Shown here in pieces: positions 33,815 through 47,562 of a DNA stretch of 64,000 nt. Under the pieces are notes generated by a model. It had not been told where the DNA came from. It was given only the letters and a program-made list of their open reading frames with translations, and did not search any database. How positions within the stretch are numbered: the first letter of the stretch is position 1; each line of letters starts with the position of its first letter. Origin of the DNA: Channa striata (lineage: Eukaryota > Chordata > Actinopteri > Anabantiformes > Channidae); assembly GCA_033026295.1 (NCBI GenBank), contig CM065187.1, positions 4,914,888 to 4,978,887 of the forward strand, written 5' to 3'. The position numbers were made by a program, and so were the translations under genes.

Positions 33815-36800
33815 CTGGAGAGATAATAAAGAATTTCAGTCAGGGGCTTTTAACAATTATTCAACCAATTATGCAGAAGAAATTATGCAAAAGAAACACA
33901 GCTCAGTAAGATGTGGACAGCTTTATGCAATTAAGGTAAACCGAGTTCTAATTCAGTTGTTGAAAAGGTCTGGTCTGTTCGAGTACTGGTTCTTAACTGC
34001 ATAGTGGGAAAAAACATTTTTAAGCTCTGCATAATCTTGTGACATGGTGATTGCCTTGTGGTACAGCCCATAGTCTGTACCACATCCATCTCTAATTAAA
34101 ACTGTCCCATAATAAAAGCAGAGATTCCGAGCCTCTTTGGTTACTACAGCTTGAAGGTCATTGAAAGAATGGAATAAACTATTCTGAGAACCATCTCATA
34201 TATATATATATATATATATTTTTTTTTCATTTGAGGTCTGAAATAAGTTCCTTTTAAGTCCTAACTTCTTCTTTAATGATGGCAATGGCATTAAAACACT
34301 GAGAAATTTAAAATAGCTGAGTCTGAACCTGTATTAAAGCATGAAGGACTCCATGCCCCTATTCTCTCAATATTACACTGATCAGTTCAATTTGTGCCAG
34401 TACAATAAATGCAAGCAGGGGTTTCAGCCTCACAGCTGCTGACTGAACATGAAATATTCTGTTTAGATTTGATCACTAGAAGCCCGCTGACAGTGGGGCC
34501 CTTTAGATTTCACCATGCAGTAATTAAATGCAGTAATAAATTAATTAAAAACTAACTTTATATAAAATTTGTTTATACTGAGGAATCATTTGAGTATGAA
34601 CTCACTTCCTTATATTAAAGTGTGGTGTCTCATGCGATGTGATATGATGCTAAACAGTGGCTGACAGTAAAATGATCTGTCATGTAACACGGAGACCACA
34701 CACTTCAATTTATTAGAGAAGCAGAGAGACCTGGGGGTCCGATGTCAAACGTGGCGGATATTTGCAACTTAAAATCCTGTAGTGTGAGAGGAGCAGTGAT
34801 GGAACATGTAGCAGATCCTGAACCAGCTCATGAGAGCAAGATGCCCAGGAAGTGTCAACAGCTGGATGACGGCTAACAGAAACCTGCACTTTATTTCTGA
34901 CCCCTGCTGTAGACAGTATTCTGACTTTACCCCTTTTTTCTCTGCTTTTTAAATCATATTAGACACAAGTGCTACTAGTTCATGATGATGATCTGCTTTT
35001 GGTTGCTTTGCTTGGAGGATTCGCTACCGTTCGTTCCCTGGATTCGCTCTGAAATCCATGAGCTTGCTGAGCGTGTGGTGCTGCCCCTGGACTGAATGAT
35101 TGGCCCAATCTGTTCTCTGTGGTCTCTTATGTTTTTCAAATCTGGTAAGATTCCAAAATCTTCCAGTTTGCACCAGGCATGACCCAAACTTCAAGCAAAC
35201 TTCTAATTTAATTAACCTCCTTACTAGCGTTTATTACTCATTTTTATTAATTCTAGATCTTTAGTCATATTCTGATGTCTGAACAATAAAAAGAATAATC
35301 CCATTTTCGGTCCTTTAGTAATACCTTTACTGTGTATATACTGTGGGTATTGGACTGCTGCCTGCAGACACTCTGCTGTGTTTAAAATGCTTCTTGACAG
35401 ACAAGTTCATTTAAAACGTTTATGTTACAAGTATTAGGAAAAAAGTTACTGTCAATCACGGATCCATTATTTATGAATATTAAACTGTGGCATTGGTGGT
35501 CATCCACATCCACAATAAATGTAACAAACGGTAAAAAACTAAAGATGACACATGACATTGGCCTTTATAAAACAAATGTTCTGAGCACTAAGTTTTGTCC
35601 AGAATTCTGGTGATTCTCCACTAGGACCAGTAATTAAGAAAATCCACAGTAAAGATACTATTAATAAAATGTGGCCCTGAAAAGACAAGACTGCTTACAT
35701 AATAAAAATGCCTACAAGCTGCTGCAACCTGTGTGAGAGCACCACAGGAGATGAGTAAGTGGTCGAGCAGACGCTCGGAGCCGAGCAGATGGAGGATGAT
35801 TATGAGCCGACATGCCTGATGCCTTCCTGACGTCCTGTGGCAACTGGGGCCATGTGCACATTTGTAAATAGCCTTTTAAAAGAAGCCAACTGTCAGAGGG
35901 AAATAACAGTTCAGCAGGGTCATGTTCAAATTTAATGACCACAAACACCGCAGGCCGTCGACCGGACATATCTGGAAACAGGTTCAGTTCCAGCTTTTCA
36001 TCCCCAAACCTCATCACTGCTTCAAAGAAAGTTAATAAATCCAGCAGGATGTTCGGTCGAACACAATCGTGAGAGCTCAGCTCTCAGAACTATTTGCAGC
36101 ATCTGCCATCAAATATGAACAAAGGACAAGTCCTCAAAACAAAGGCATAAATACACGCAGCAGAATGAGATAATTATGTCCTTTCTAAAACTGTAACAAA
36201 TCACTGCTGAATGTTTTCACTAATACGACTCACCAATCAGACGTATAATCCAATGTCATTCAGGAAGAGAGAGAAATGAACAGTCGCCTGTCTTGTCTTC
36301 CACCCAGCCACCTCTCTACGTCAGACAGGTTGAGCTGCAGACCTCAGGCCTGGGGACCCGCATGTGTGCAAGTCCGTGGGGGTTACAGGTTCTTGGACCT
36401 ACGCGTTAGGTACATCACTTCCTTTCTGTATTACTGTAGTATTAAAGCACAAACATTTTTCCTCCTTTTTGCTTTTTCCTAATGCACATACGGTCCAAAT
36501 AGACAACAGTGCCATCAGCATCATTTAGATAAAGATTGTAAAACTGCAGGTCTACCTGAGTCCATCAACTCAGCAAGGACACCTTATTGGTATCATTTTT
36601 GTACTTCCTCTATTATTTCCGCTGTGACTACTTCACCTTCCTTCACCTAGTTCATTTCCTTTCTCTCTTTAGCCATATTTTTCTGCAGATCCACCAGATT
36701 CTTCAGATGTTGTTTCCACAAACACGAGACATGTCAGTCTCACAGAAGACAACACCTGCCCGCCCCCCTCAACCCTTTTTTAACTGCATCCACCCTCATC

Positions 36801-37419
36801 CTTTAATAAATTAACTCACATAATCCGTGGTAGTAAGAGTTAAAGTAATTATATCCTAATTAAACATAGGGAATGACCATGTTCCTGAACTACCCCATGA
36901 ACAATCGCGGATCGTCTTATGGAAACTATAACCTCCCTTCACACTCTGCCGTCCTGGCCAGAATGCGGCATCGGGCAGAAGAAGCCAGACAGTGCAAAGA
37001 TGAAATAATGCAACAAGTGGACCATCACAAATAGACCATTAAAAAAATACAGCATTTGCTGATGATAAATGGGCCAGTGAAACCAAATTAGAAGTTTCAT
37101 GCTCTCACAACACTAATATGCATTGATTTGCTAGAACAGAACAGTTAGTGAAGAAAGTGTAATTCAAACTCAATCTAGTGACAACAGACACACAGGAGAC
37201 TAAGTGTCCAGACTATCTACATCTCCACAATACACTGCAGCAAGATCAGGAGAATCCCCTTTCTCCCATGATAACAAAAACAGAGATTACACATAACTGC
37301 GATTAAGGGCACCGCACTGTGTCACTTTACATCTTATCACTCAGACAGATTTCAATTTATTTACTTTAATGATGAATCTTCCATGAACACAAGTCAGTAA
37401 AGGAGTTCCTGAGGATATA
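33815..37419. other. ajm1 5' intron or intergenic, left part
   Basis: AT-rich, with a TA repeat at 34198-34219. Open frames (34975-35187 minus, 35712-36017 minus, 36276-36482 plus) show no recognised domain. No exon could be called. Confidence 0.5.
34198..34219. repeat. (TA)n microsatellite
   Basis: Eleven TA units followed by a poly-T run. Confidence 0.9.
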
Positions 37420-37850
37420 TGTCCCCTCTAGGTAACATTATTGGAAAACGCTCCATAAACTTGGATTGCTATGCAGACGATACCCAGCTATATTTATCTG
37501 TGAAACCAGAAGATAGTAACCAATTATTCAAACTTCAAGCATTTCTAAAAGACATAAAGGCCTGGATGTCCTAAAATTTCCTACTTGTAAATTTATTCAA
37601 AATTGAAATTATTTTATTTGGGGCTAAAATATGAAAAATATGCTGTCTAACAATATCGTTACTTAAGATGACATAACTCTGGCCCCCTGTAGTACTGCAA
37701 AGAATCTTTGTCCAGTCATTTTTGACCAGGATTTGCCACTTACCTCACACATAAAACAAATCTCTAGAACTTTCGTCTCAAAGCGAAAGTGAAAAATCAG
37801 TCCATGCATTTTTTACTTCTAGATTGGACTGCTGTAAATCTTTACTTTCA
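37420..37850 (+). mobile_element. LINE reverse transcriptase fragment (L2/CR1-like), decayed
   Basis: The plus strand reads CYADDTQLYLSVKPEDSNQL, containing the YADD catalytic motif of reverse transcriptase, then KDIKAWMS and an in-frame stop. After further breaks it reads pieces such as VIFDQDLPLTSHIKQISR and HAFFTSRLDCC, the order expected in fish LINE ORF2. Both ends are truncated and it is inactive. Confidence 0.85.
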
Positions 37851-39285
37851 AAATTGGAACGAGAAATTTGATTGTCTTTTTAGACAGCATGTGCTTATTT
37901 TGAATTTGATGCAAGCAACAGATTTTTAAAAACTGGATTGTGCCCAACAGATTAGAAAATGTGTGTAATGCAAAAAAACACATGGTGGAACATCTCACAG
38001 CTGATGAGCTAATGAACTGCCAACAACTATTTTGTATAAAAGCTTGGCTGCACAGACGGTAGCTCTTCCTATAATGATAACCCATTAAAAAATCAAAAAA
38101 TCCAGAAACACAGAAGCATAAAACACAAAGTTTTCCAAGAAGGAGCTGCAAAATGCACCCAGAATCCAACAGCAGATTTTTAAGAAACCATGGAGTTAAA
38201 AATAAGAGCTCATCATGACTGGGGACAGTGGGGGGGGGCAGGATGAAGCCCTCAGCTGCACATGTCAGCTTGCAGTGAGTGTTTCTCTGCCCTCCCACTC
38301 TGTCTGCCAGTGCTTCTGCAAGTGGCCTGTAGATTCACAAGACATCGCTGACAGCAGGAGAGACCCTTGTGCTGGGACCAACAAGTACGTCCACGGGAGG
38401 TCTACAGTGCGTGTGCAGCACGTAGAAGGTCGATCGCTGAACCAGTAACATGTGGCAGGGACGCGCCGCGCTGCGAAGGCCTCTAACCCGTCCCTCACAC
38501 GGCAGGTCGTGAAATGGATGTCACTCCTCCAGTGAATGTGCGATCATGTTACTTCTGGTCACCGAGCATAGGGAGCAGAGTTTTTTCAATGGTGCATTGT
38601 GGGTATTTTCTTTGGAGCACTGCATCACTGCACCATTGGCACTGAACACCCTAGAACATGCCTGACTCCCCGGGGACAACTTGCTCATCTTCCCCTCCCC
38701 CACCACCAACGTGCACGGCTTTACACCGACTCACACACAATCACACTTTTCGTTTGTCCTTTGTACATTATTTGCATTCAGCGTGTGTCATCTCCCACTC
38801 AGCAAACCTCACTGACCTAAAGCTGATGCTGAACTCGTGTTTTTTTTGGGGTTTTTTTTGACTGCAACATCCATGTATGTGTATGTGATGAAGCAGGGGG
38901 ATGGAACACTGAAGTGGAAGTGGGGGGCCGGAAAGCGTTCTGCTGATGTTTTTATTCTAATTGCCCAGAGAACTGAAATATCTGCTCTAAACTGTGTAAA
39001 TGATAGAACAGCGAGGGTACACAAAATCCATAGCAAAGGCATACGCCTCAGTTTGGGAGTCAATAATACGGGATCTTTTCAGTGCAATGGGGGAAAAAGG
39101 AAAGAAGGTCGAACAGCTCAGAGGGAGGAGAGGTAAACTACAGTATTTCTGGTCCTGCAATTCAAATCGTCATATCCTGTCACACCTGTATTAGAAGCTG
39201 CTAATATAGACTGTACACTAGTCATCTTTGTCACAAGTTCTTATCGACATAACACCTTCTGTGCTCGTCACCTCTGGGGAAGAAT
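37851..39285. other. intergenic or ajm1 intron, nothing recognised
   Basis: Several overlapping short open frames at 38215-39136 on both strands show no recognised protein. Contains homopolymer runs (G at 38228-38236, T near 38840-38860). Confidence 0.5.
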
Positions 39286-39601
39286 CTATTTTTCACCTGA
39301 TCGTGACGAACAGTCGTCTGCAGATATGTCCAAACATCTGGGATTAACTGCATCTCTGAGAGACATCTGCTCATAAACCGTCCGCCTCCGTGAGGAAAAG
39401 AGTTTCTCTATGGGGTTGAGAAATGAAGAGTGAGGTGGAAGGAAGCGATGCCATCCCGGAATAGGTTTTAAACCATTCTCGCATGGTTTCACTAGAAAAA
39501 ACGTCTTGTGTGGCCCAGCGAGTGGCTGGATTTGTTCTCATTTCACCACTTTTACGTTTAATCGATTGATGCCTTCGACTGCCATCGTCATAATTCCACA
39601 T
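39286..39601 (-). mobile_element. IS630/Tc1-type DDE transposase fragment, decayed
   Basis: On the minus strand, two frames shifted by an indel together read MREWFKTYSG, then WHRFLPPHSSFLNPIEKLFS and RRRTVYEQ. The P-x-S-x-x-LNPIE block is the third-acidic-residue motif of IS630-type DDE transposases. Frame shifts and the short length show a dead fragment. Confidence 0.7.
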
Positions 39602-39689
39602 TCACAGAAACTGTTGTTTTCCATTTCAAAATAAGTTTGCAAAGTAGGAAAATGTGTAAAGGATGTGGAGACTTTCCAATGGACCCCTA

Positions 39690-39887
39690 CATTCTGCGGC
39701 AGTGGTGACTGCGGCGCAGTAAGTAGCGCGGTCGTCCACCAATCTTACAGTTGTTGGTTTGATCCCTGGCTCCTCTGATCACATGTCAAAGTGTCCTTGA
39801 GCAAGACACTGAACCCCCAGTTAGCTGCTCCTGGTGAGTGTTGGCCAACTGCATAGCAGCAGTGTGTGTGTGTGTATGTGTGCATAG

Positions 39888-39926
<39 letters not shown>

Positions 39927-39990
39927 GCGCTTTCAGTACCAACAGGTAGAAAAGTGCTGTATAAGTGCAGAGCATTTACTATTTACTACC
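39690..39990 (+). mobile_element. tRNA-derived SINE-like teleost repeat with internal (TG)n
   Basis: Starts with tRNA-like sequence: a 'gcgcagtaagtagcgcggtc' region and a B-box-like GGTTTGATCCC (39756-39766). The common fish block gtgtccttgagcaagacact follows, then 'gaacccccagttagctgctcc', a TG-rich stretch and 'gtaaagcgctttcagtacc' near the end. This order matches a repeat seen widely in fish genomes. Confidence 0.7.
39862..39923. repeat. interrupted (TG)n microsatellite
   Basis: TG units broken by a few substitutions, lying inside the SINE-like repeat. Confidence 0.85.
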
Positions 39991-42900
39991 TCCTGGCAGT
40001 GACCTACAATTCAGTGAATAAGGTTAAAATGGGTGTGGTTTTTGTGCAATGTGGACACCTCCTAGTAGGCAATGGCGGGGGGGGGGGGACCAGCTGGAAA
40101 TAGACTGGGAGCAGCAATGCAGAGTGTCTGGGACTGTGGACTGTACATACCTCAGCATTAATGGAACCGTCACAGATGTGCAAGCTGCTGTGCGCATTGA
40201 TGCTTTTTAACTGTGTGCTGAGAGCAGGTCAGTCGTTACCTCTGTTTAGAACGGAGGCCTGAAAGCTCTTTGAAAATTAAGAGAATCAAATAATTTTGTT
40301 TGTAGTTTCATTATGACGACAACTTGAAGCTCAGATCGTGTCAAAGTGTAGCAGAGCAGGGAGACGCAGGGCTGGGAGGAGCAGAGTGATTGATTTTTAA
40401 TCCTATGTTAGTGCTGGTCAGAGTTTCCCAACTACCCTCATACACAAATATCTTATGCAGGAAGCTCTACACGACGCAGTGCATGTCATCATATCTCATC
40501 ATTCCACATACTGTCTGCAAAATGTTTCCCCACACAGGTTCCTTACAGCACCGACAGAAGATCAGCTTCAACCATCTGGGCCTATTTTTAAGAACCTGCC
40601 CTTCGAGTACAACAAGCTAATTAACGTGTTGGTCACACATCGAGGTGCGACGGCAGTGTGACTCAAATATTTACCGCAATTTGCACCTTTTTCCTTTTTC
40701 CGATATCTCATCCCAAAACCAATAACACCGAGTCCATTCCATCCACTGCATCAGAGAACTACACAAATATGTTGGTGCTAAAAATGGGAGTATTATTCCC
40801 AAAAGATACTTCAATTTAAATACATATGTATGAGAAGTTCACATGGTGCTTGAGAGAAATGCAAAGAAAGGCTGCACAGATCACTAATACTGCATCTTAT
40901 TTTTTTCATCAAAATGTTTTCATCTATTTTCATCTAACACAAAGTAAATCTGTTTTTTAACGAATTTGCAAAGCAGCAAACTTTCTGTGTTGGATTTAAG
41001 CTCACAAATAGTAAACTACCAAGCTCTAAAATGAAACGTATGAAGAACTTAACGAACCCCGTCTCGTAGAAATGACATTCCTGTAGTGAACTTTAAAGCA
41101 ATTCAATTTTAGGGTGATCTTAATCCATGAATAAATTATGTTTGGATGCGGCATCCGTTTTAAATTAAGGAGACAAGTTGCAGGACAGGACTGTGACAGT
41201 ACCGAGCCCAGTTTAACTCCACAGTCCTGATTGTGGTTACGTTTAGGCAACAGAAGCACTTGGTTAAGTGACGCCTTCACTGATATTTGACTTGTTTTTT
41301 TTGGTTTTAGGTGGTAATCCACTAGCTGCAAATTAATAAAAAACATTAAAGCCCCATTTCCAGAGAGGTCAAGACAATGTGTAAAATGTCAATAAAATCA
41401 TTTGATCATCTCGAGTCCTCCTGAGCCATGTTGTATTATGTGCAGACTGTGGTTTGACATTGTGCTGCTGAAACAGAAGAAGACCCTCCCTGGTGAAGAC
41501 CTCATCTGGACGCCAGCACAGATGCAGCCTTCGAAAGCGCTGGCCAAGCCACCTCACCGACATTCTCTGCCCGTGCCCGGGCAGCAGGGTACGGGAGAGG
41601 CTGTCACCAGCTCTGCAACATTAGCAGCACCAGCTGTTGTTGTTCCTGCAGCATCACAGCGTCACCCACTCCTCTACACGCCCGTCTCCCCGACGACAAC
41701 AGTGCAACTGGTTTATCACAGGCCTCAACCCACTATGTGCTGTAATCCGGGTCAACGTGCTTTTGAAAACGTGTTTTTCAGCAAGAAGCAGAGAAATATT
41801 TTGTATTAATGTACATTTACAACCTAAACTGAAGCCATAGAAGGGAAGTGAAAAATTAGTTCTTTTTTTAAAAAACTGTACACAAGTGAATGTTGTACTG
41901 CAAGCTAAAATAGTTTAGAAAAATAAAATAAAAGTTTCTTTTATTCATATGTTCATTATTATATTTGTATTTTTGTGTGTAATTAATGTGTGTAATCATT
42001 ATGTAATGACATCACATATTTGCCTTTGCAGTTTAGTTTTATAGAAGCTGAAGTTCAGGGTCGACTTGGACACTGTACATTGGACGTACTGTATTCTTCA
42101 AATGAATCCGCGGGTGGAAACCAAATGAAATCATTTGGTCTTGTACAATTTAAATTGTACAATTTAAGTTATTCGGTTGATCAAATCCTCACTGAGCAAT
42201 TTTATTTTTATCAGTTTTTTTGCTGCTTGTACAGTTCAAATGAGGCTTCACAGGGTTAGCGGCACAACTGAGGTGAAATGATTGACCTGGTTTTGGGAGA
42301 TTTACCAGACAGGTCAGTCTACTGTATTGCTCACTATGGTTACACATGAGATGAGAATATTAAACTACGAGAGGAGATTAACAAGCACACAAAGATTCCC
42401 ATTCCTGTGATTGGGTGGATGTGTGGATGTGTGACCTCTGTATCAGTGCGTCTACAGATTAATTTCCAGTAAAATATATTCCAAAAATAATTTTCCATAA
42501 TATTCACACAAACATACAAGTATTTGTTGTTCTATGTTATGGACACAAATCCTATATTTAAATCACCACAGATCACATTGAGAAACAGAGTGGAAGTACT
42601 AACACTAAGTTGGTCAGAGAAAAAAACTCTCTCATTACAGCCGTTATGATACGTCAGACATGCAACTATACGTTTGGACATTCTCTCCAAAACCAACATG
42701 AGAATAGCTCATGAGTTTCATTAGAGTCCAGTTATTGAGCTGAGCTTCGTTAGTGCCCCACTGAGCTGCATATAAAGAAGCTGGTAGTTTAAGGTCAAAT
42801 AATAAAGACTGGAAGGATGTGAAATTCTGTTAATATTCACATCCCTTTAACACTGGATCGGTAGTGCGGAAGTTTTATTTACAATTTTGGGCGGCAGCTG

Positions 42901-43439
42901 TGGATCAGTGGAAGAATGGTTTCCTGGGTCACTGGTCTGAGGCCCAACTCCCTCTGGCCACAGTAAATGCTGAGCCACAGCTGTCCAAAACCTCCACAAT
43001 GACAGGAAAAGGAAAAGCCGAGAGAAAGAATATTGACTTCTAAACAACTAAAGCAGTGTTAGGATTCATCTGTGTGTGTGTGTGTGTGTTATGTATTAGG
43101 AGTGATATGGGACCTCATCATTTCCACTGAAATTATAGTGTCCAGCTGCATATTTCCAAAATAAATGTCCCATGCTTCAGGTATTAATCTGTTCCTCATT
43201 CAAATCATTGGCCAGTTCACACAATTCACATTTAATAAACAGCTAAAGCAAACACACGCTCCCCAGCCTCCTCCGGGCCCAGTGGGAGATATTAAGGCAA
43301 AGTCCACGACGCCATTGTTTGATATGGTAATTTCTACCATACAGCATCACACAACTTCTCTTCCCAGAAACATTGTAATTATTTTTCTGATCAACATCTA
43401 TGTATTGTTATTCAAAGGCAGGTCTTCTTCGATGTCTCT
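39991..43439. other. intergenic or ajm1 intron, nothing recognised
   Basis: A 135-codon plus-strand frame at 41402-41809 is Pro/Ala/Val-rich with no recognised domain. A short TG repeat lies at 43071-43089. No exon or mobile element could be supported. Confidence 0.5.
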
Positions 43440-43706
43440 AACCATAGCAACACTGGACAACCCTGTGCTGCATCTCGTTTGATTCACGATTGTTCCGAAC
43501 TCCAGTGGAGCGGCCTCGCGTATCACGTGTCTCAGCCTCTTCACTGAAGTACAGTGTGCCATTACATGTGAGCCAGCTAGCTGACTCTCCAGCTCAATAA
43601 ATGCTGTTTCCTGCGCCGCTTCCCGCATCCATTTGCAGGACTGTCTCATGAGTCTCTTCAATGCTTCTAAGGTACTGGCCACATTGGGGATAAATCTGCC
43701 GCACAC
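43440..43706 (-). mobile_element. Ty3/gypsy retrotransposon pol fragment, decayed
   Basis: The minus strand reads CGRFIPNVASTLEALKRLM, then CKW, QETAFIELESQL and GSHVMAH, and later PLEFGTIVNQT. This is the order found between the reverse transcriptase and RNase H domains of Ty3/gypsy elements. No LTRs, gag or remaining pol were found. It is a short isolated fragment with mismatches at usually conserved sites. Confidence 0.7.
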
Positions 43707-44304
43707 ACTCCATGCTTACACGCAAATGCAACTTCTTCCATCAAAGAGGAGATGAGGAACTGATCTTGTCATGTCCACAAACGTGAGGCGTCAGGAGCAA
43801 GCAGCTACCTGTAAGAGACGGTTGCTTTTGCCTGCGTTTGGCTTTGACCTTCATAATGACCCTGCCTGGTTTGATAGTGAGTGCTGCAGCTGAATCTTAG
43901 CAGCTACATAGACCTGTGTGTAAGTCAGTGCTAGTTTTGATCTGTTTAAAGAACCAGGACCAGCTGCTCACTAGCAGTAGTTAAAGTGGACTATTAATTA
44001 TTGCGTTGAGTGGAAAATACACTTGGTATATAACAAGGACAATTGGCTATAATTTTAAATCTGCTACAAAAGTGGTGTGAAAGAGTCAGACCAGAAACCA
44101 CTGACTATTCATTCAGGTCAAGGATGTTCCCACTACAGTTTGTAGGTTCACACTCAAAAGATGTAGCTCCGATGACAAAGTTAGAGGCGCATTAGACTAG
44201 ATTTATACAATCCAACCACCAAAGACAAAGATCTCTCACTATAAGATCAGGCTTGTGGGAAGCTAGAAGGCCCCTGTTTTGAATCCCTGGCCAGCTGAGG
44301 ATCC
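43707..44304. other. intergenic, nothing recognised
   Basis: No conserved frame or repeat was identified between the gypsy fragment and the following SINE-like repeat. Confidence 0.5.
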
Positions 44305-44506
44305 TAAGGCTCCGGTTTCCTCCCACAGGACAAAGACATGCATGTTACACACATGTAGGTCTGAATGTGAGTGTGTGTGTCTGTCTGTGTTGACCCTGAG
44401 ATAGACTGGGATCTGTCCTGCGTGGGGCCCACCCCTCATCCAATGACAGCTGGAATAGACTCCAGGCCCTGAACAGGATAAGTGGCTACAGATAATGGAC
44501 GGATGG
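44305..44506 (+). repeat. teleost interspersed repeat, plus orientation
   Basis: Contains ggtttcctcccacaggacaa, 'agacatgcatgtta', a TG-rich stretch, 'gaccctgagatagactggga', 'catccaatgacagctggaat' and 'ggataagtggctacagataa'. This is the standard order of a very common fish repeat. A second copy lies 0.7 kb to the right in the opposite orientation. Confidence 0.75.
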
Positions 44507-45231
44507 ACACATGTATTAACTCTAATGTTATTAACTACATCAATATGAAACATGTGCCATAACTTTTAACAAAAAAAAGCCAGAAGATTTCAATAAAAAA
44601 TATATGTGTGTATGTAGTGACTCAAAACAAACGCTTCACACAACCACGCACACCAACAGCGGAAACCCAACAAACCCAACAGGTCCACAGACCTCGATTT
44701 CTGCAAAACCAAGAGGACGTGCGCTCTCCGTGTAGAACACACAGGCCAACTAAATCCTATAATGAGAGGTGACAGTTTCTCAGGGTCCTGGTCAGTAAGG
44801 ACAAGACTGGAAACCTGCACATTTTCCTCCCTGGAGTCTATGCAACGTCCATGGATAAACTAGCAAGACGGTCGTCTCCGGCTGGAGAGCAGCTGGGAGC
44901 AGCTCCACGCAGGATCGTAACACCCTGCAGAGTCAATACAGCGGCCCAGCACATCACCGTCACAACGACACCCAATTCTTTACAACGCTGCCGTCAAGGA
45001 CACGCAGCAGAAGCGTCAGAGCGAGATCCACCGGGCTCAGAGACAGCAGGCCATCATTAGACTGCAGAACTGCAAACTACCTACAACACCTAGAACCTCA
45101 CACCTCTTTACCTAGACACATGTGGACATAGCTCTTCTTCCGTAGCACATCATACAGAACGGCGTCAGACAAGACTCGTTCTCAGTCTCATCGTCCGTCG
45201 CGCACAGACCCTGCAGGCTTCCTCCACGGCT
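44507..45231. other. spacer between two inverted repeat copies
   Basis: About 725 bases with no recognised gene or element. Confidence 0.5.
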
Positions 45232-45402
45232 TCCATCCATCCATTATCTGTACCCACTGATCTTGGTCAGCGTCACAGGGGGCTGGAACCTATCCCAGCT
45301 GTCATTGGGCGAGAGGCGGGTCCACACTGGACAGGTCTACACAGAGAGACATACACAGACAGACAACCATTCACACTCACACAGGCAGTTTAGACTCACC
45401 AG
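45232..45402 (-). repeat. teleost interspersed repeat, minus orientation
   Basis: Starts tccatccatccattatctgt, followed by 'ggctggaacctatcccagct', 'gtcattgggcgagaggcggg' and 'attcacactcacacaggcag'. It is the reverse complement of the repeat at 44305-44506. Confidence 0.75.
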
Positions 45403-47562
45403 ACCGTAAACCTTTCACAAAAAAGGAGCGACTATTAGACATATTATTAGTGATAGTATTGGAATATCGCAATATAGCAAATGCTGATAAATTCAGTTTG
45501 GGGAAATCATTTTTCAAGTGAGTATATGCAATAAGGACCTCCTATAGGATGAATAATCTGCCTGTCTACTGTGCTGAAACCTGATTGTTGCTTTTTCAAG
45601 CACCTACTGTAGGTGTCTACAAATCTGAAAGACGTGTTTGATCAGTTACTAAAACTGAGATGGGATTTGTTTTTTCCCTGAATAGCCCTAATACTGGACT
45701 TTTTTATATTTGTACATGCTGAATAATACATTTTTTGCATGACAAAATATTACTTTTAATATTCATTGTTTTATTATAGCATGGACATGGTAGAATTAGG
45801 AACATTTTTGGACTTTAGCCTATAAATTATCCTACAGTCTCTCATTAAATTATAGACTTGTAAACCAAACAATATGTTAATGAAATGAAATGATGATTTT
45901 CCATATTCACAGTCCCGCCTGCTGACTGGTTGCGATAAGAGAGAGTTGAAATAGAATATGGAAGAGCAGTGGACAGCGGTGCTGCTGCCTTCCCTCACTA
46001 ACACAGAGAGACAAATATAGGTTTATCATAAACAAAAGTGAAAGTATTAAACTGAAGCCCACACAATAATCACTGAATTATCAAATAGACTCTTGTGTGG
46101 AAGAACGTTGAATCCGGAGATCTTTGTCCAAAGCGTGAGGGGTCTGAAAAATCCTGGCGCCTGTTGCTCATCACGTTTAACTAATTAGAGACTGTCATTG
46201 GTTTCTGTCTTTCTGTGGACGAGGATCGATGTTACCTCACATTCCTATTTTCTCACAAAATTCACCCTAAATATGAAACGGAATATCCCACACATTGCAT
46301 GGATTACATGGATTATGAGAAAAGTGCATATTTCCAGCTACTCGTGTCAAACACATTCTGATGTGAGAGTGAATTGACGGCCTTCTGCTCCTGACAGGAC
46401 CCAGAACTTCTAAGAAATTATCGTGTGGTTTCTGAAAGTGTGGCAGCCAAGAACCTTTGTGTTGCATATGAAAGGACCAAGACCATCTTTCCTCCCTAGC
46501 AAATATGAATATTGATGCATTTGGCTATTTCATAGCTGGTGTGAGGCTGCCAAGGCTATGATTTTTTAAATTGGATTTGCCAATTTGTTAATTGAGAGGG
46601 GGAGAAAGTTCAAGGCACTAGTGTATATGCCAATAAAACTATCCACTTTTAATAAGTGAAGCCATGTTCTGGTTAATGTGACATTACTGCAGGACAGAGT
46701 GTTTATACTGGACGATGTTCAGTGACCATCGTTTAAACAATCTGGTTTGAAATAAAGTCAGGCAGCTGAAACACTGGACACGGTGGTTCCAATTGAATAA
46801 AACACTAAGGCAAACGGTTGGATTCTGACAGGACACGAACTCCGGTTTCCCCCGTGAAAGGGGCCTGGGACCCTTCTTAAAAGGCCCCGTACTTCTGAAA
46901 CGGCAGTAGCAGGGAAACTGTATGAGCCGCAAACATGCGAGCACCGAAAAAAACACACAATTATCAGAAAGGTTCAAAGATTAAATGTAAATTGAGGCAT
47001 AAAAATAACCAGATTTCTCTTTGTTTCCCGGAGAACAAATTGGATGAAAGGCTGGAAAACACTGGTAGCGTGCACACTGGCGTGCTCACGCTGCAGGTGG
47101 GACATCGAATGACAGCGAGATTGGGGCTGTGATATCGACTCCAAACTACGTTATGTCCTAATGCAAACACGCCATCGTGCAGCTACATCATCTGTTCCTC
47201 CTCAGTGACAGGATGAATTTCATATCAGGGGCTGCTAGTTTTCGCCCATTATGTTCATTATGCTACAGATGCTGTTACCTACCATCCAACCATTTCATAA
47301 TGTATGTTAAAGGAATTTCTTGTGAATGCAAAAATGATGGAAGAATCTCTCCTGGTTGTAGGCAGCAGATGTGTGATGACACAGGCTGAGGGTTTAATGA
47401 GTTGATTAGTGTGTGTGTTGGTAAGTCAAGAGTTGGATTTTTGGCACAAGTAGGAACCATGACTCAGCTTCTATACTGGAGTTTGCTGCTTCCGTGTGGC
47501 TGTTACAGTTTCTGATGGAAACAGTTCTTAGGCCTGAGCACGTCCAAATACAACGCATCCAT

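Noticed and set aside
41402..41809. 135-codon Pro/Ala/Val-rich plus-strand frame
   Set aside because: No recognised domain, no splice-bounded edges and no neighbouring exon; composition alone is not enough to call a gene.
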